Source: Faecalibacterium sp. UBA1819
GTDB lineage: Bacteria > Bacillota > Clostridia > Oscillospirales > Ruminococcaceae
Direction of reading: 5' to 3'
Assembly: GCA_002315015.1 (NCBI GenBank)
Contig: DCEX01000022.1
Coordinates: 71,319-128,489, forward strand
Length of the DNA stretch: 57,171 nt
Made by a program: the position numbers and the translations under genes. The first letter of the stretch is position 1; the number at the start of each line of letters is the position of its first letter. The notes beneath the pieces are model-generated. The model saw only the letters and a program-made list of their open reading frames with translations. It was not told where the DNA came from and searched no databases. Below are positions 17,216-25,259 of the stretch, piece after piece.

Positions 17216-18127
17216 CTAAATCTCAACACCTAAAAATTCTCGTTGTATTCGGCGTAGCAGCCCTGCACTTAAAGGGGTATGCGTCGTAGATGCCGCTGCT
17301 TGGGCTAATTGAAAAATTTTCTTCGCCGTACGCAGACTTTCCGAACTGGAGAGTTTCAGCAGAAAAGCCTGTTCTGCTTCACCAAGGCGACCAAAAACAC
17401 CTTGAATCTCTTCCACGGTGTATTCGTTATGAACCTTCTTGCGCACGATGATGCGTGTTCTAATTTGATCGAATTCATATCCTTTGCGAGGAGATGTCAT
17501 TTGTAGATAAATTTTATCGTTTCCCGAAAATACAATACCAACACTGGCCAGATCATTTAAATTGCGCACAGCCTGCAAGGCCGAAAAGGAAAGATGGTCG
17601 GCTTCATCCACGATAATAAGACGGTTTGTGCCGCGGAGATGCTCTACAAGCAGATTCATCAAAGTGTCCCGGCTTCTAGGTGCGGGTTTGCCCAGTTCTG
17701 CACAGATCATTTTCAAAATCGCTGTTGCGGATGGAGTACAGGCATTTGCTGTCACCATAATAACGCCTGCATTATTTTTAGCGTAGTAGTTTAACGCTGT
17801 TGTTTTTCCTGCACCTGCATCACCGCATACAAGGGCAACATCATTGTGTTTATGTGCATATAAACAGGCGAAAAGAACATCCTTTGTATTACGTAATTCG
17901 GAGTAAAAATTTCCTGTTTGAATAGTGTTTAATCGAGCTTTTGCTACTGCAAGATACTTTTGTATTTCGCTAGCGGTTTCATCGCTATCGCCTTGGTATG
18001 TGCCACAAAGAAACTGCGAGATTCGTGTGGCAGAAATCCCCGCTTCCTTTGCGATTTGACGCTGTGACTTGCCACTGTCCTGTATGAATTGGGCTAAGGC
18101 ACGACGTGCATCTTCAACGTGCTGCAT
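17216..18127 (-). CDS. MuB-like transposition ATPase (target selector)
   Basis: This 303-aa protein has an N-terminal HTH (QRQIAKEAGISATRISQFL) like the MuB DNA-binding part, then an AAA+ domain. Walker A is GDAGAGKTT (about residue 103) and Walker B is LIIVDEAD; a sensor-like FSGND follows. MuB binds target DNA, activates MuA and gives target immunity. It overlaps the end of the transposase gene by 14 bases, so the two are made together. Confidence 0.95.
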   Translation of the reverse strand: MQHVEDARRALAQFIQDSGKSQRQIAKEAGISATRISQFLCGTYQGDSDETASEIQKYLAVAKARLNTIQTGNFYSELRNTKDVLFACLYAHKHNDVALVCGDAGAGKTTALNYYAKNNAGVIMVTANACTPSATAILKMICAELGKPAPRSRDTLMNLLVEHLRGTNRLIIVDEADHLSFSALQAVRNLNDLASVGIVFSGNDKIYLQMTSPRKGYEFDQIRTRIIVRKKVHNEYTVEEIQGVFGRLGEAEQAFLLKLSSSESLRTAKKIFQLAQAAASTTHTPLSAGLLRRIQREFLGVEI

Positions 18128-19928
18128 ATACGTCCTCCTTTTGCATATAATAAGCTGTTAAGATGTCGGTTAAATTATCTTCTTCCTTAGTATTGGAGCA
18201 GCGGTCTTTCAGTACAGCAATGTTTCGGATGGCTTGAGCTGTGAGCTGTTCCACTCTCGGAATGTCCCCTTGTTCTTTCTCTTGTTCAAGGAGCTGGTTA
18301 CGGGCTATAATCTCATGTACGCTTATTTTGCTTGTTGGCGCATAATCTTTTGCTAGCTTACGCGCTGCGCGTTTCTGTTTGGCCGCTTCAATGTACGCCT
18401 CTTCAGATGTGTTACGTAAACCGGAAATAAGTTTTGCAGTTGCCATGCAAATTGCGTTGTAATCTCGGTCGAATATCGCAACTTTATCAATGTTGTCTGG
18501 GTCATACACGGCAAAAACCTTTTGTCCAATGTATCGTAGGAGTGTATCATTATAGTAGAAGTTATTGAACATACAGATACCATTCTTCTGCACAGTACGC
18601 TCTACAGAGTTGCCGCAAATGAGTCGTAGTGCTTCATGATCACTTACTGTGCGAATCTGCTTCAAATTCTCCGTGTATACTTGATTGGGTGATTTTCCTC
18701 CCATATCTTGCGCCCGGCTGGGTGTATTGTGGTATTCATCCAGCCAAATATAGAAAGCCGTGATAAATTCGTCCATCGTAGGGGCAATTTCTGCTATTTG
18801 TTCGTTGGATATCCGCATACCTTCTGGACGCTGTTTTGCGTCTTTACCACAGTATGTAGGCCACATGCGCCCAAATTGTATTTCTGTTGTGCCGAAGAAG
18901 CGTTCTACAGTTTTTGCTTGTCCATGGTAAGGGGTTGCATAGATTGTTTTTACTCCAAGTCTATTTACAAGAGAATGCGGATAATCTCGGTTGAAATCTT
19001 TTGACCGATAGTCTTTGCCATTGTCAAAGTAAACTTCATTGGGAAGTCCATTTTGCTCCACACTCATCCTAAAACATTGCTTTATAGCGGTGGCGTTCGG
19101 GTATGCGTCTCGAATGAGAGCGCCAACGACTTTATTTGACCGGGCATCAAAGAAAACCGTGAGCCAGAGCCGAACGGCCTTTCCTTTCTTGTTCCGAACA
19201 AAGACATCAAAAAGATGGTGATCGGAAAACCAGACATCATTGGAATTGATATCTAAGCGACTGCGTTGCATGGATGGGAGTGAATCCCGAAATGCTGTTT
19301 TCCCCTCACGATACTCTTTAAGAGCGTAGTATGGAATTTCTTTTACGCGCCTTTGGAAAGTTTTCACTGATGGGATATTTGGATACACCTTTTTTGTTTC
19401 TTTATAACACCATTGTACGGTTCTTTGTTGCTCGGTCATGTAGAGGGCATAGAAGTATTCCCAAGCGTCAGATGAAATAGAGCTTACCCCTTTTCGGGAG
19501 AAGCCGCCTCGCTTGTCTACCAGTTCCGGCAAGTCCCCTCCTTTTTTCAATATGCGTTGCCATGCATACAGCTGCCCCTCTGTAATGGGAACATAATGCC
19601 CCATAGCATTGCGCTGGGCTACAAACGCAGCAGGAGACAGACCACTGCGCCAATATTCTAGCACACATCCCTTTTTCTCATTGGCAGCGTGCAGCTGGTC
19701 ATTTGTGAACTGTGCAAGTTTTTCTTCATAGCGTTCTTTTTCTATGCCGTAGTAGCGGTCTTGCGCTGCTTGCGGGAGACTTTCGAGCGCAATAAGTAAT
19801 TGACGCCCACCACGCCCACGACCTCCTATGTATTCGTGTTTATATACTCCGTCTACTGCACGGCGCTCAATAGTACGTGTTGATAGATTCAATAGCTTTG
19901 CGGCATCCTTAGTGGTTATTAAAATCAA
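18114..19928 (-). CDS. MuA-like DDE transposase
   Basis: This 604-aa protein begins with a Mu-type DNA-binding HTH (TTKDAAKLLNLSTRTIERRAVDG) and continues with end-binding subdomains. The catalytic core has the first Asp in WFSDHHLFDVF, the second in EVYFDNGKDYR and the Glu in the block VERFFGTTEIQFGRM. The C-terminal part carries a basic region and a short tail that in MuA contacts MuB. The TTG start at 19928 has GGAGGTG 8 bases upstream. Length is close to Mu (663 aa). All catalytic residues look intact, so the element may still move. Confidence 0.96.
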   Translation of the reverse strand: MILITTKDAAKLLNLSTRTIERRAVDGVYKHEYIGGRGRGGRQLLIALESLPQAAQDRYYGIEKERYEEKLAQFTNDQLHAANEKKGCVLEYWRSGLSPAAFVAQRNAMGHYVPITEGQLYAWQRILKKGGDLPELVDKRGGFSRKGVSSISSDAWEYFYALYMTEQQRTVQWCYKETKKVYPNIPSVKTFQRRVKEIPYYALKEYREGKTAFRDSLPSMQRSRLDINSNDVWFSDHHLFDVFVRNKKGKAVRLWLTVFFDARSNKVVGALIRDAYPNATAIKQCFRMSVEQNGLPNEVYFDNGKDYRSKDFNRDYPHSLVNRLGVKTIYATPYHGQAKTVERFFGTTEIQFGRMWPTYCGKDAKQRPEGMRISNEQIAEIAPTMDEFITAFYIWLDEYHNTPSRAQDMGGKSPNQVYTENLKQIRTVSDHEALRLICGNSVERTVQKNGICMFNNFYYNDTLLRYIGQKVFAVYDPDNIDKVAIFDRDYNAICMATAKLISGLRNTSEEAYIEAAKQKRAARKLAKDYAPTSKISVHEIIARNQLLEQEKEQGDIPRVEQLTAQAIRNIAVLKDRCSNTKEEDNLTDILTAYYMQKEDVYAAR

Positions 19929-19963
19929 CTTAATTCACCTCCTTTAGATAGCTGCACGTGTTC

Positions 19964-20194
19964 CTAGTCAAATGTATCTGCAAAATCATCAAGAGAAACA
20001 TCGAGTACACGTGCGATATTTCTTGCAGTTACCAACGATGGTCGATGTTTTCCGTGTATTATTGCACTTAATTGGGAAGGAAACATGTTTAATTGTTTGG
20101 ATAACCATGCTTGATTTTTCCCAATTTTTGCAAGTTGAGATACAATAAACTGTCCCTGTCTTGGATAATCTGTGAGAATAATGATATTACGCAC
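19964..20194 (-). CDS. Ner/Cro-like early regulator
   Basis: This 76-aa protein is nearly all helix-turn-helix (NQAWLSKQLNMFPSQLSAIIHGKHRPS). It is the first gene of the leftward early operon, the place of ner in Mu, where it lowers early and repressor transcription. The GTG start at 20194 follows TTGGAGG. A perfect 9-bp-arm palindrome at 20221-20241 just upstream may be its binding site. Confidence 0.8.
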   Translation of the reverse strand: MRNIIILTDYPRQGQFIVSQLAKIGKNQAWLSKQLNMFPSQLSAIIHGKHRPSLVTARNIARVLDVSLDDFADTFD

Positions 20195-20220
20195 TATTTT
20201 TCCTCCAATCTATATTGATT

Positions 20221-20241
20221 TATATAACAAATTGTTATATA
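20221..20241. promoter_or_regulatory. Palindrome ahead of the early operon (candidate Ner site)
   Basis: TATATAACA and TGTTATATA are perfect inverted arms around AAT. It lies 27 bases before the Ner-like gene and is different in sequence from the three repressor-type operators next to it. Confidence 0.5.
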
Positions 20242-20250
20242 CTTCTATGT

Positions 20251-20314
20251 ATCTGTAACAGATATTATAACATCTGATACAGATAGTGTCAATAAAAAAA
20301 TATCTGAATCAGAT
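20251..20314. promoter_or_regulatory. Three operator palindromes ATCTG-N3-CAGAT
   Basis: ATCTGTAACAGAT (20251-20263), ATCTGATACAGAT (20272-20284) and ATCTGAATCAGAT (20302-20314) are perfect 5-bp-arm inverted repeats. They fill the divergent promoter region, like the O1-O3 operators of Mu, and most likely bind the 207-aa repressor. Confidence 0.75.
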
Positions 20315-20331
20315 TTTTTGAGGAGGCTTTT

Positions 20332-20955
20332 ATGTCCACTTTAGGCGAAAGAATTAAGGAAATTCGAAAAACTAGAGGGTTTAATCAAGAGGATTTTGCA
20401 AGAGAACTTGGAGTATCGCAGAACCATATTTCTAGCATCGAAAATGACAAAGAGAAACCGTCGGTAACGTTACAAAAACTTGTGTGCTACAAGTTTAACA
20501 TTGATGAAGAATGGCTTCGCGAAGGTCAAGGTTCGTTGTTTCCTGAATGTAATGTTCCTATAATTGATGGAGAAATAGATGAAGACGAACTTCTCTTAGC
20601 AAAGTACGGAGAATTACGCCTTATTGTTGATTCCTTTTTAAAAAAAAGAACAGGCAATGAGTTAAAATATACTGTACTGGCTTTGAACTATCTTGTAGGC
20701 ATACTAGCATGCCCGCATTTAAAAGAAGAGAACAAAGAGGATTTTTTAGAGGCTGTGTGTAATATACTAGACGAGATGGAACAGTTAAAGTTTCAGTCAT
20801 CTATTATATTGAATTATGGAAAAAAGGAATATCGACATTTTCTTAAATATAGAAACATGACAGAGAAAAGAATTTTTAATATTGAACAGCAGGTAAGAGC
20901 TATGAATACTGTTTATTTGAAGCAATACAAAATAGATGGAGAGATTATATTGTGA
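20332..20955 (+). CDS. XRE-type phage repressor
   Basis: This 207-aa protein has an N-terminal Cro/C1 helix-turn-helix (FNQEDFARELGVSQNHISSIENDKEKPS) and the following EEWLREGQG turn seen in many phage repressors. The C-terminal domain (about 75-207) is helical and not a LexA-like peptidase, since no Ser/Lys dyad region is evident. It is the only rightward gene of the element and is divergent from the early operon, like Mu c. The ATG has GAGGAGG upstream. Its AT-rich codons differ from the surrounding genes. Confidence 0.85.
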   Translation: MSTLGERIKEIRKTRGFNQEDFARELGVSQNHISSIENDKEKPSVTLQKLVCYKFNIDEEWLREGQGSLFPECNVPIIDGEIDEDELLLAKYGELRLIVDSFLKKRTGNELKYTVLALNYLVGILACPHLKEENKEDFLEAVCNILDEMEQLKFQSSIILNYGKKEYRHFLKYRNMTEKRIFNIEQQVRAMNTVYLKQYKIDGEIIL

Positions 20956-21091
20956 TATTGCTTTTTATTGTGAGGATAATTAAGATTTAAAAAAAGAAAC
21001 AAAAATCCATGTTTTTGTGAAACCGTTATTATTTTCTTCGCAATTAAAGGCTCTGATTTCTTATGTCCTTATTCTAAAATGTACAAAAAAC

Positions 21092-21146
21092 AACTCCGAA
21101 CGCCCATAAACCGAGATTTAATCAAGGTTTGTGGGCGTTCAGAGTT
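21092..21146. terminator. Hairpin downstream of the repressor gene
   Basis: Two 21-base arms (21092-21112 and 21126-21146) pair with only two mismatches that allow G-U pairing, around a 13-base loop. An A-run before and a TTAAAATTAAAAA stretch after give weak termination signals. Confidence 0.6.
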
Positions 21147-21174
21147 AAAATTAAAAATGTCGTTAGTTCAACCA

Positions 21175-21303
21175 AAACTAACGACAAACTTTGATATTAC
21201 ATGCCTTTATAAATTACAGTCAAAGTGATAAAAAATTGGCTTATAAAGTGCGTTTGCAAGGTGTTTACAAACAGCTTACAAACTAACGACAAACTTTGAT
21301 ATT
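21175..21303. repeat. Duplicated 24-bp transposase-site candidate at the right end
   Basis: An identical 24-bp sequence (AAACTAACGAC followed by AAACTTTGATATT) occurs at 21175-21198 and 21280-21303, 105 bases apart, close to ten helical turns. Its inner part (AATATCAAAG on the other strand) also appears at the left tip near 11970. These are probable MuA-type end-binding sites R1 and R2. Confidence 0.75.
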
Positions 21304-21323
21304 GCGTGTCCAGCAACAGATTG

Positions 21324-22078
21324 CATATAATGCCAAGTTTATCAACGAAGGCAGTGCCAATCTGTATTTCGGCCCGGACTTTGTTTTTCAGGCTGGAAAG
21401 AATCAGGCTGAAACTGCCGAAAAGATCATCAGCCGGTATTGTCAGGAGATTGAGGAAAGCGGAATCGACCGAGTGCAAATCCTGTCACCATTCCGTTCGG
21501 AAGGAGAAACCTCTGCAGAGCAGCTTAACGAAGCAATCCGTGAGCGGGTAAATCCGTTTCGATCTGCTGAGGAAGAAATCCGAATTGGGATGAAAATCTT
21601 CCGTGTAAACGACCGCATTATGCAGACCAAAAACACCGAAAAGGTTTCCAATGGTGATTTGGGATTTATCCGTTATATTCGGGAAGATGAGAAAGGTAAG
21701 CGTATTGGCCTGGACTTCGGTATGGGGCGAGAATTTGAGTATAGCATGGAGGATATGATGAATCTGGATCTCGCTTATGCTACTACCATCCATAAAGCGA
21801 TGGGGTCGGAGTATGAAACAGTTATCATGCCTCTTTTGAAAGCGCATACCATTATGCTCTATCGCAATTTGCTCTACACCGGAATCACCCGAGCAAAAAA
21901 ACGAGTCGTGCTGATTGGACAAAAGCAGGTGCTGTTCATGGCAATCCATCGCAGTGAAATCAATAAGCGCCACACGTTGCTGGGAGCGCGCATTGGTATG
22001 TACTATCAGGCATACGCAAAGCGAGCAGGTATTCCAGTTACAGCGGCTTTATCCGAAAAATTAAAGAACGCAGGTTAA
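21324..22078 (+). pseudogene. RecD2-type helicase, C-terminal part
   Basis: This is the second half of the helicase split by the Mu-like element. Reading across the restored junction gives SLIAYNAKFINEG, which continues motif IV of the N-terminal part. Later motifs are present: motif V region YATTIHKAMGSEY and motif VI LLYTGITRAKKRVVLIG. A new frame can start within the transposon end at 21296, but it would lack the ATP-binding motifs. If the element excised precisely, the gene would again encode 757 aa. Confidence 0.93.
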
Positions 22079-22081
22079 AAA

Positions 22082-22126
22082 GAGATACAGAGTTGCAGAA
22101 AAAGCAACTGGTATCTCCTATTTTTA
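22082..22126 (+). terminator. Intercistronic hairpin after the helicase gene
   Basis: GAGATAC pairs with GTATCTC and an inner GTTGC with GCAAC; CCTATTTTTAT follows. It lies between the helicase and the next operon gene and may attenuate or protect the message. Confidence 0.55.
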
Positions 22127-22148
22127 TATTTAGGAAGGAGTATCTACA

Positions 22149-23114
22149 ATGAACGAAAGCAACAATTTCCCGATGATGTATCAGACGGAAGCAGCGGTGG
22201 CCGCACTCAACAAAGTGCCGGGCTTTGACCCGCTCAAGTACCTGCGCCGTACCAAAAACACTTTGAAATTGGATCTGCCTGTGCAGAAACTGTGGTTCCG
22301 TATGGCACATCCCAATGGACCTATGCGTGTAACTGCGCTGCGGATCACAGAACAGATGGCGATTTTTGAAGCGCAGGTATTCCTGGACCGTAGCGATGTC
22401 AAGCCGATCAGCGTCAGCGTCGTGCAGAAGACCATCCATGACGGTAAAGAGTATATCAAAAGCGCACAGGACGAGGCATTGAGCCAGGCATTGTCCGACG
22501 CTGGGTTTGGCATCCAGTTTACGGATGTTATGACACCGGCCGAAACAACGGCGCCACAGGAGTCGGTGAGCCGCAGTGTCCAGAAAGCTGCTCACGGCGC
22601 TTCTACGGCGGCTTCTGGCGCAAAGGTCAAATTACCTGCCGAGGAGGCAAAAACGCCCTACGTGGCTTCTGACGCGCAAAGAGAGCCTGTTCAGGGTGAA
22701 GCGCTGCCTGCAGATTCGAAGCATCAGGAAGAGCACGCCCCCCAGGCGCAACAGCTTCCGGTAAATCCGGAAAAACCTGCGGAGCGACTGCCCATTCCGG
22801 AACCCAATGCGGAAATGCTGCCGGCTTCGCCCGTTGAGAATCATGCTCAGGAATCCGTCGCACAGGAAACGACAGCCCCGGCTGCAGCGGCTTATACTGC
22901 GGATATGCCGGTGGAAGAAATCCTGAAGTCCATGACATTGGAACAAGCTAAGGAAGTGGTAGTGGATAAGGGAATCTGTGCAGGTAAAACCATCGCTCAG
23001 ATTGCCAAGGAGCGGCCGATCAGCCTGCGCTTCTACCTGACACCTGGCAACAAAAACAATGTAATCCACGCTGCGGCCCAGCTGGTCATGGACTCGCTGC
23101 AGAAAGCCGGATGA
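22149..23114 (+). CDS. Putative single-strand annealing protein (Rad52/Sak3-like fold)
   Basis: This 321-aa protein has an N-terminal domain (about 1-125) whose pattern resembles Rad52/Sak3-like annealing proteins: LPVQKLWFRMAHPNGPM, a strand pair with AIFEAQVFLD, then EYIKSAQDEALSQALSDAGFG, where such proteins have an EKAETKAIGRAL helix. The middle (about 130-255) is a low-complexity Pro/Ala/Glu linker. A small C-terminal domain (about 256-321) reads VEEILKSMTLEQAKEVVV. It follows the YqaJ nuclease and helicase, the usual company of annealing proteins. The assignment rests on pattern and context, not a firm family match. Confidence 0.55.
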   Translation: MNESNNFPMMYQTEAAVAALNKVPGFDPLKYLRRTKNTLKLDLPVQKLWFRMAHPNGPMRVTALRITEQMAIFEAQVFLDRSDVKPISVSVVQKTIHDGKEYIKSAQDEALSQALSDAGFGIQFTDVMTPAETTAPQESVSRSVQKAAHGASTAASGAKVKLPAEEAKTPYVASDAQREPVQGEALPADSKHQEEHAPQAQQLPVNPEKPAERLPIPEPNAEMLPASPVENHAQESVAQETTAPAAAAYTADMPVEEILKSMTLEQAKEVVVDKGICAGKTIAQIAKERPISLRFYLTPGNKNNVIHAAAQLVMDSLQKAG

Positions 23115-23156
23115 AGCGTGCCCCCCAGTATGGGGCCATGAAAGGAGTGAGCGTCA

Positions 23157-24941
23157 ATGGACTCATATTCGGGGGATTTTCCATTTACGATCATGGATGT
23201 GGTGGAACTGCTGCATCTGAGAATCAGGCGCAAACAGGCAAACAGTGTTTATGTGGACTGTCCGTTTTGTGGTGACCGCCGCGGAAGGATGAATGTCAAC
23301 TTTGTCAAGAACGTGTGGCGCTGTAATCATTGCGGTGAATATGGCAGAATGCTGGCCCTCTATGCCAAACTCAACCACACGTCTACCTCAGACGCCTATT
23401 GGGAGATTGGAGAACTTCTTTGTGAGGAGTTCGACCATCCTCCAAAGCCGACTCATAAGCAATGTGAACCTGCCATACAACAAACCGGAAATGGTTCCCC
23501 AGAAATGGGGAACCATCCGGTCCTGTACAATCATCATGAGTTGTTATTGGCAGAGCAATCAAACATGGCAAGTCCCCAGGAAATTCATCAAACATTATCC
23601 CTTCTTATGCGGCTTTTGCCGCTGCAGCCTGTACATCGCAACCATCTTCGATCACCGAAGCGTGGTTTGACAGACGAGCAGATTGATAATTTGGGGCTAA
23701 AAAGCACACCGCCGCCGTTTCTTTGTCGCTCAATTACCGAGCGGCTAATCAAACAGGGGTGCAAAGTAGAAGGTGTGCCGGGATTTTATGAGGACGACAA
23801 TGGGCACTGGACGATGAACTTTTACCGAAAGAATGCCGGCATCCTGATTCCCGCCATTGGTTTTGACGGAATGATGAAAGGATTACAGATTCTATTGGAT
23901 GTTCCAATCAAGCAGAAAGGTGATCCGCCGGATAAACCGGGAGCCAAGTACATCTGGTTTTCATCGTCAAGCAAAAACAAAGGCGTTACATCTGGTAGCC
24001 CCATTCATCTCGTTGGAAATCCTTCCTCCCGTGTAGTCTATGTGATTGAAGGATTACTGAAAGCTGATATATCCCATTGTTTAACCGGGCGCACCTTTGC
24101 AGCCATTGCCGGGGCCAACAATATTACTCCGCTGGAACCGTTATTTGCCTTTCTGGCACAAAACGGAACAGAAGAAATTATTGAGGCTCACGACATGGAT
24201 AAGTATAACAATCAAGCTGTTATGAATGGTGCCTCAAAAATCTACTTGACTGCCCGAAAGTATGGCATGAACTGCCGGCGGCTGACTTGGAACCCCAATT
24301 ACAAGGGTTTTGATGATTGGCAGCTTGCATTGCGTAGAGAGAGCCAAAAACGGAAGGAGGTTGAGAAGCTGAGTTTCAAAGAACAGTATCTATGGGGTCT
24401 GTGTGAACTGAACCATATTGAAGACTGCACTGAACAGTGGCATCATCGGGAAGAAAATGACATTGGCTTGATGGAATATCTGGGGCTTACTCCTGACGAA
24501 TATGCAGTATTCCTGCGGCAAGGTCGGGAAGGGCTTGTTCGTATTCTGGATTCTCAGCGTCAAAGGCAGCATTTTGTACTCTATCAGTTGGAATTAGATG
24601 AGGGACAGGCAATCCCGTTTGCGTTCAAAGGAATAGACGCACTGAAAAAAGCGGGATATGAACAGCCACCAGCTGCCCAATACCGAGTGGCTTGGGCGGG
24701 GGAGATTACCTGCCCTGTCAAGCAAAACGCCAGAGAAATTCTGAAACGGTTGTTTTCCTGGCTCAGTGAAGAACTACCGAAGGGGTGCCGTGGGCGTCAG
24801 ATGGCACTATCTGACGTAATTGAATTGGACATTGATCAAAAACGCACCTATTACTATGTGAATGGACAAGCTGATTTTCAGCAAGTTCGTTTCTCGCCCA
24901 TGCTAGCAAAAAAAGATACGGCAGGAGGTGTAGAAAGATAA
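23157..24941 (+). CDS. DnaG-like primase with CHC2 zinc finger and TOPRIM
   Basis: This 594-aa protein makes primers for element replication. The CHC2-type zinc finger is near the N-terminus (DCPFCGDRRGRMN then WRCNHCGEYG, about residues 23-61). A central region reading ITERLIKQGCKVEGVPGFYED is typical of the primase core. The TOPRIM part shows VVYVIEGLLKAD and the metal-binding AHDMDK. There is no helicase domain. The C-terminal 200 residues are unassigned. The start is the ATG at 23157, 9 bases after AAAGGAG, and the stop overlaps the next small ORF. Confidence 0.85.
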   Translation: MDSYSGDFPFTIMDVVELLHLRIRRKQANSVYVDCPFCGDRRGRMNVNFVKNVWRCNHCGEYGRMLALYAKLNHTSTSDAYWEIGELLCEEFDHPPKPTHKQCEPAIQQTGNGSPEMGNHPVLYNHHELLLAEQSNMASPQEIHQTLSLLMRLLPLQPVHRNHLRSPKRGLTDEQIDNLGLKSTPPPFLCRSITERLIKQGCKVEGVPGFYEDDNGHWTMNFYRKNAGILIPAIGFDGMMKGLQILLDVPIKQKGDPPDKPGAKYIWFSSSSKNKGVTSGSPIHLVGNPSSRVVYVIEGLLKADISHCLTGRTFAAIAGANNITPLEPLFAFLAQNGTEEIIEAHDMDKYNNQAVMNGASKIYLTARKYGMNCRRLTWNPNYKGFDDWQLALRRESQKRKEVEKLSFKEQYLWGLCELNHIEDCTEQWHHREENDIGLMEYLGLTPDEYAVFLRQGREGLVRILDSQRQRQHFVLYQLELDEGQAIPFAFKGIDALKKAGYEQPPAAQYRVAWAGEITCPVKQNAREILKRLFSWLSEELPKGCRGRQMALSDVIELDIDQKRTYYYVNGQADFQQVRFSPMLAKKDTAGGVER

Positions 24942-25189
24942 CAGCGTTTAATGAAGTAAAGCAGACCCAGCTGTTGGCACTGCTGCAACAATGTGCCCAG
25001 TTGGATGCGGATGTGAGACCCTGTATGGAACAGGGCTATTTCACAGTGATGATTCCGCCGCCGTGGACCCTTTCACGGTTAAATGAAGCAGAGACAATTC
25101 AACAGAAAATCAAAGATTGGTCAAAACGGTATCCCAATGTGGTATGCTACTGCTTTGACAACTGCAGTACATTACTCTATGTGCTGTAA
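24938..25189 (+). CDS. Small operon protein with apparent ATA start
   Basis: This frame of 83 codons reads ITAFNEVKQTQLLALLQQC from an ATA at 24938, placed 9-10 bases after AGGAGG and overlapping the primase stop by 4 bases. The first standard start is a TTG at 24974 without its own ribosome binding site. The ATA looks like the true start, either as a rare initiator or as a mutated ATG. No family was recognised; the protein has a Trp/Pro-rich middle and ends in CYCFDNCSTLLYVL. Confidence 0.6.
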   Translation: MTAFNEVKQTQLLALLQQCAQLDADVRPCMEQGYFTVMIPPPWTLSRLNEAETIQQKIKDWSKRYPNVVCYCFDNCSTLLYVL

Positions 25190-25199
25190 CAATGTAACG

Positions 25200-25241
25200 A
25201 TGGCATGGAATAGGCATCAGCCTGCTCCATGCCATTTTGTT
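25200..25241 (+). terminator. Intercistronic hairpin before pcfK
   Basis: ATGGCATGGA pairs with TCCATGCCAT, with AGGC/GCCT inside, followed by TTTGTTTTTG. It is one of several hairpins placed between genes of this operon. Confidence 0.55.
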
Positions 25242-25259
25242 TTTGAAAGGAGAGTCATT

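Larger units (their letters stand above)
11955..21318. mobile_element. Mu-like transposable element, complete ends, 9364 bp
   Basis: The left end starts TGTGAGGGGACACG (11955-11968). The right end, read inward on the other strand, starts TGTTGCTGGACACG. Both share GGACACG-y-AATATCAAAG. The 5-bp sequence GATTG flanks both sides (11950-11954 and 21319-21323), the duplication length of Mu transposition. Joining 11954 to 21324 restores the helicase frame exactly. It encodes homologues of Mu repressor, Ner, MuA, MuB, Mor and gp27 plus a portal, but no large terminase, head or tail genes. It is much shorter than a full Mu-like phage (about 36-40 kb). Confidence 0.95.
20956..21318. other. Right end of the Mu-like element, non-coding
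   Basis: No gene is seen in these 363 bases. They hold a strong bidirectional hairpin (21092-21146), an inverted GTCGTTAGTT/AACTAACGAC pair, two identical 24-bp end repeats, and the terminal CGTGTCCAGCAACA. Confidence 0.7.

Noticed and set aside
21296..22078. Independent gene starting inside the transposon end
   Set aside because: The frame is the C-terminal part of the split helicase; its start codon lies in transposon sequence and the ATP-binding motifs are missing.
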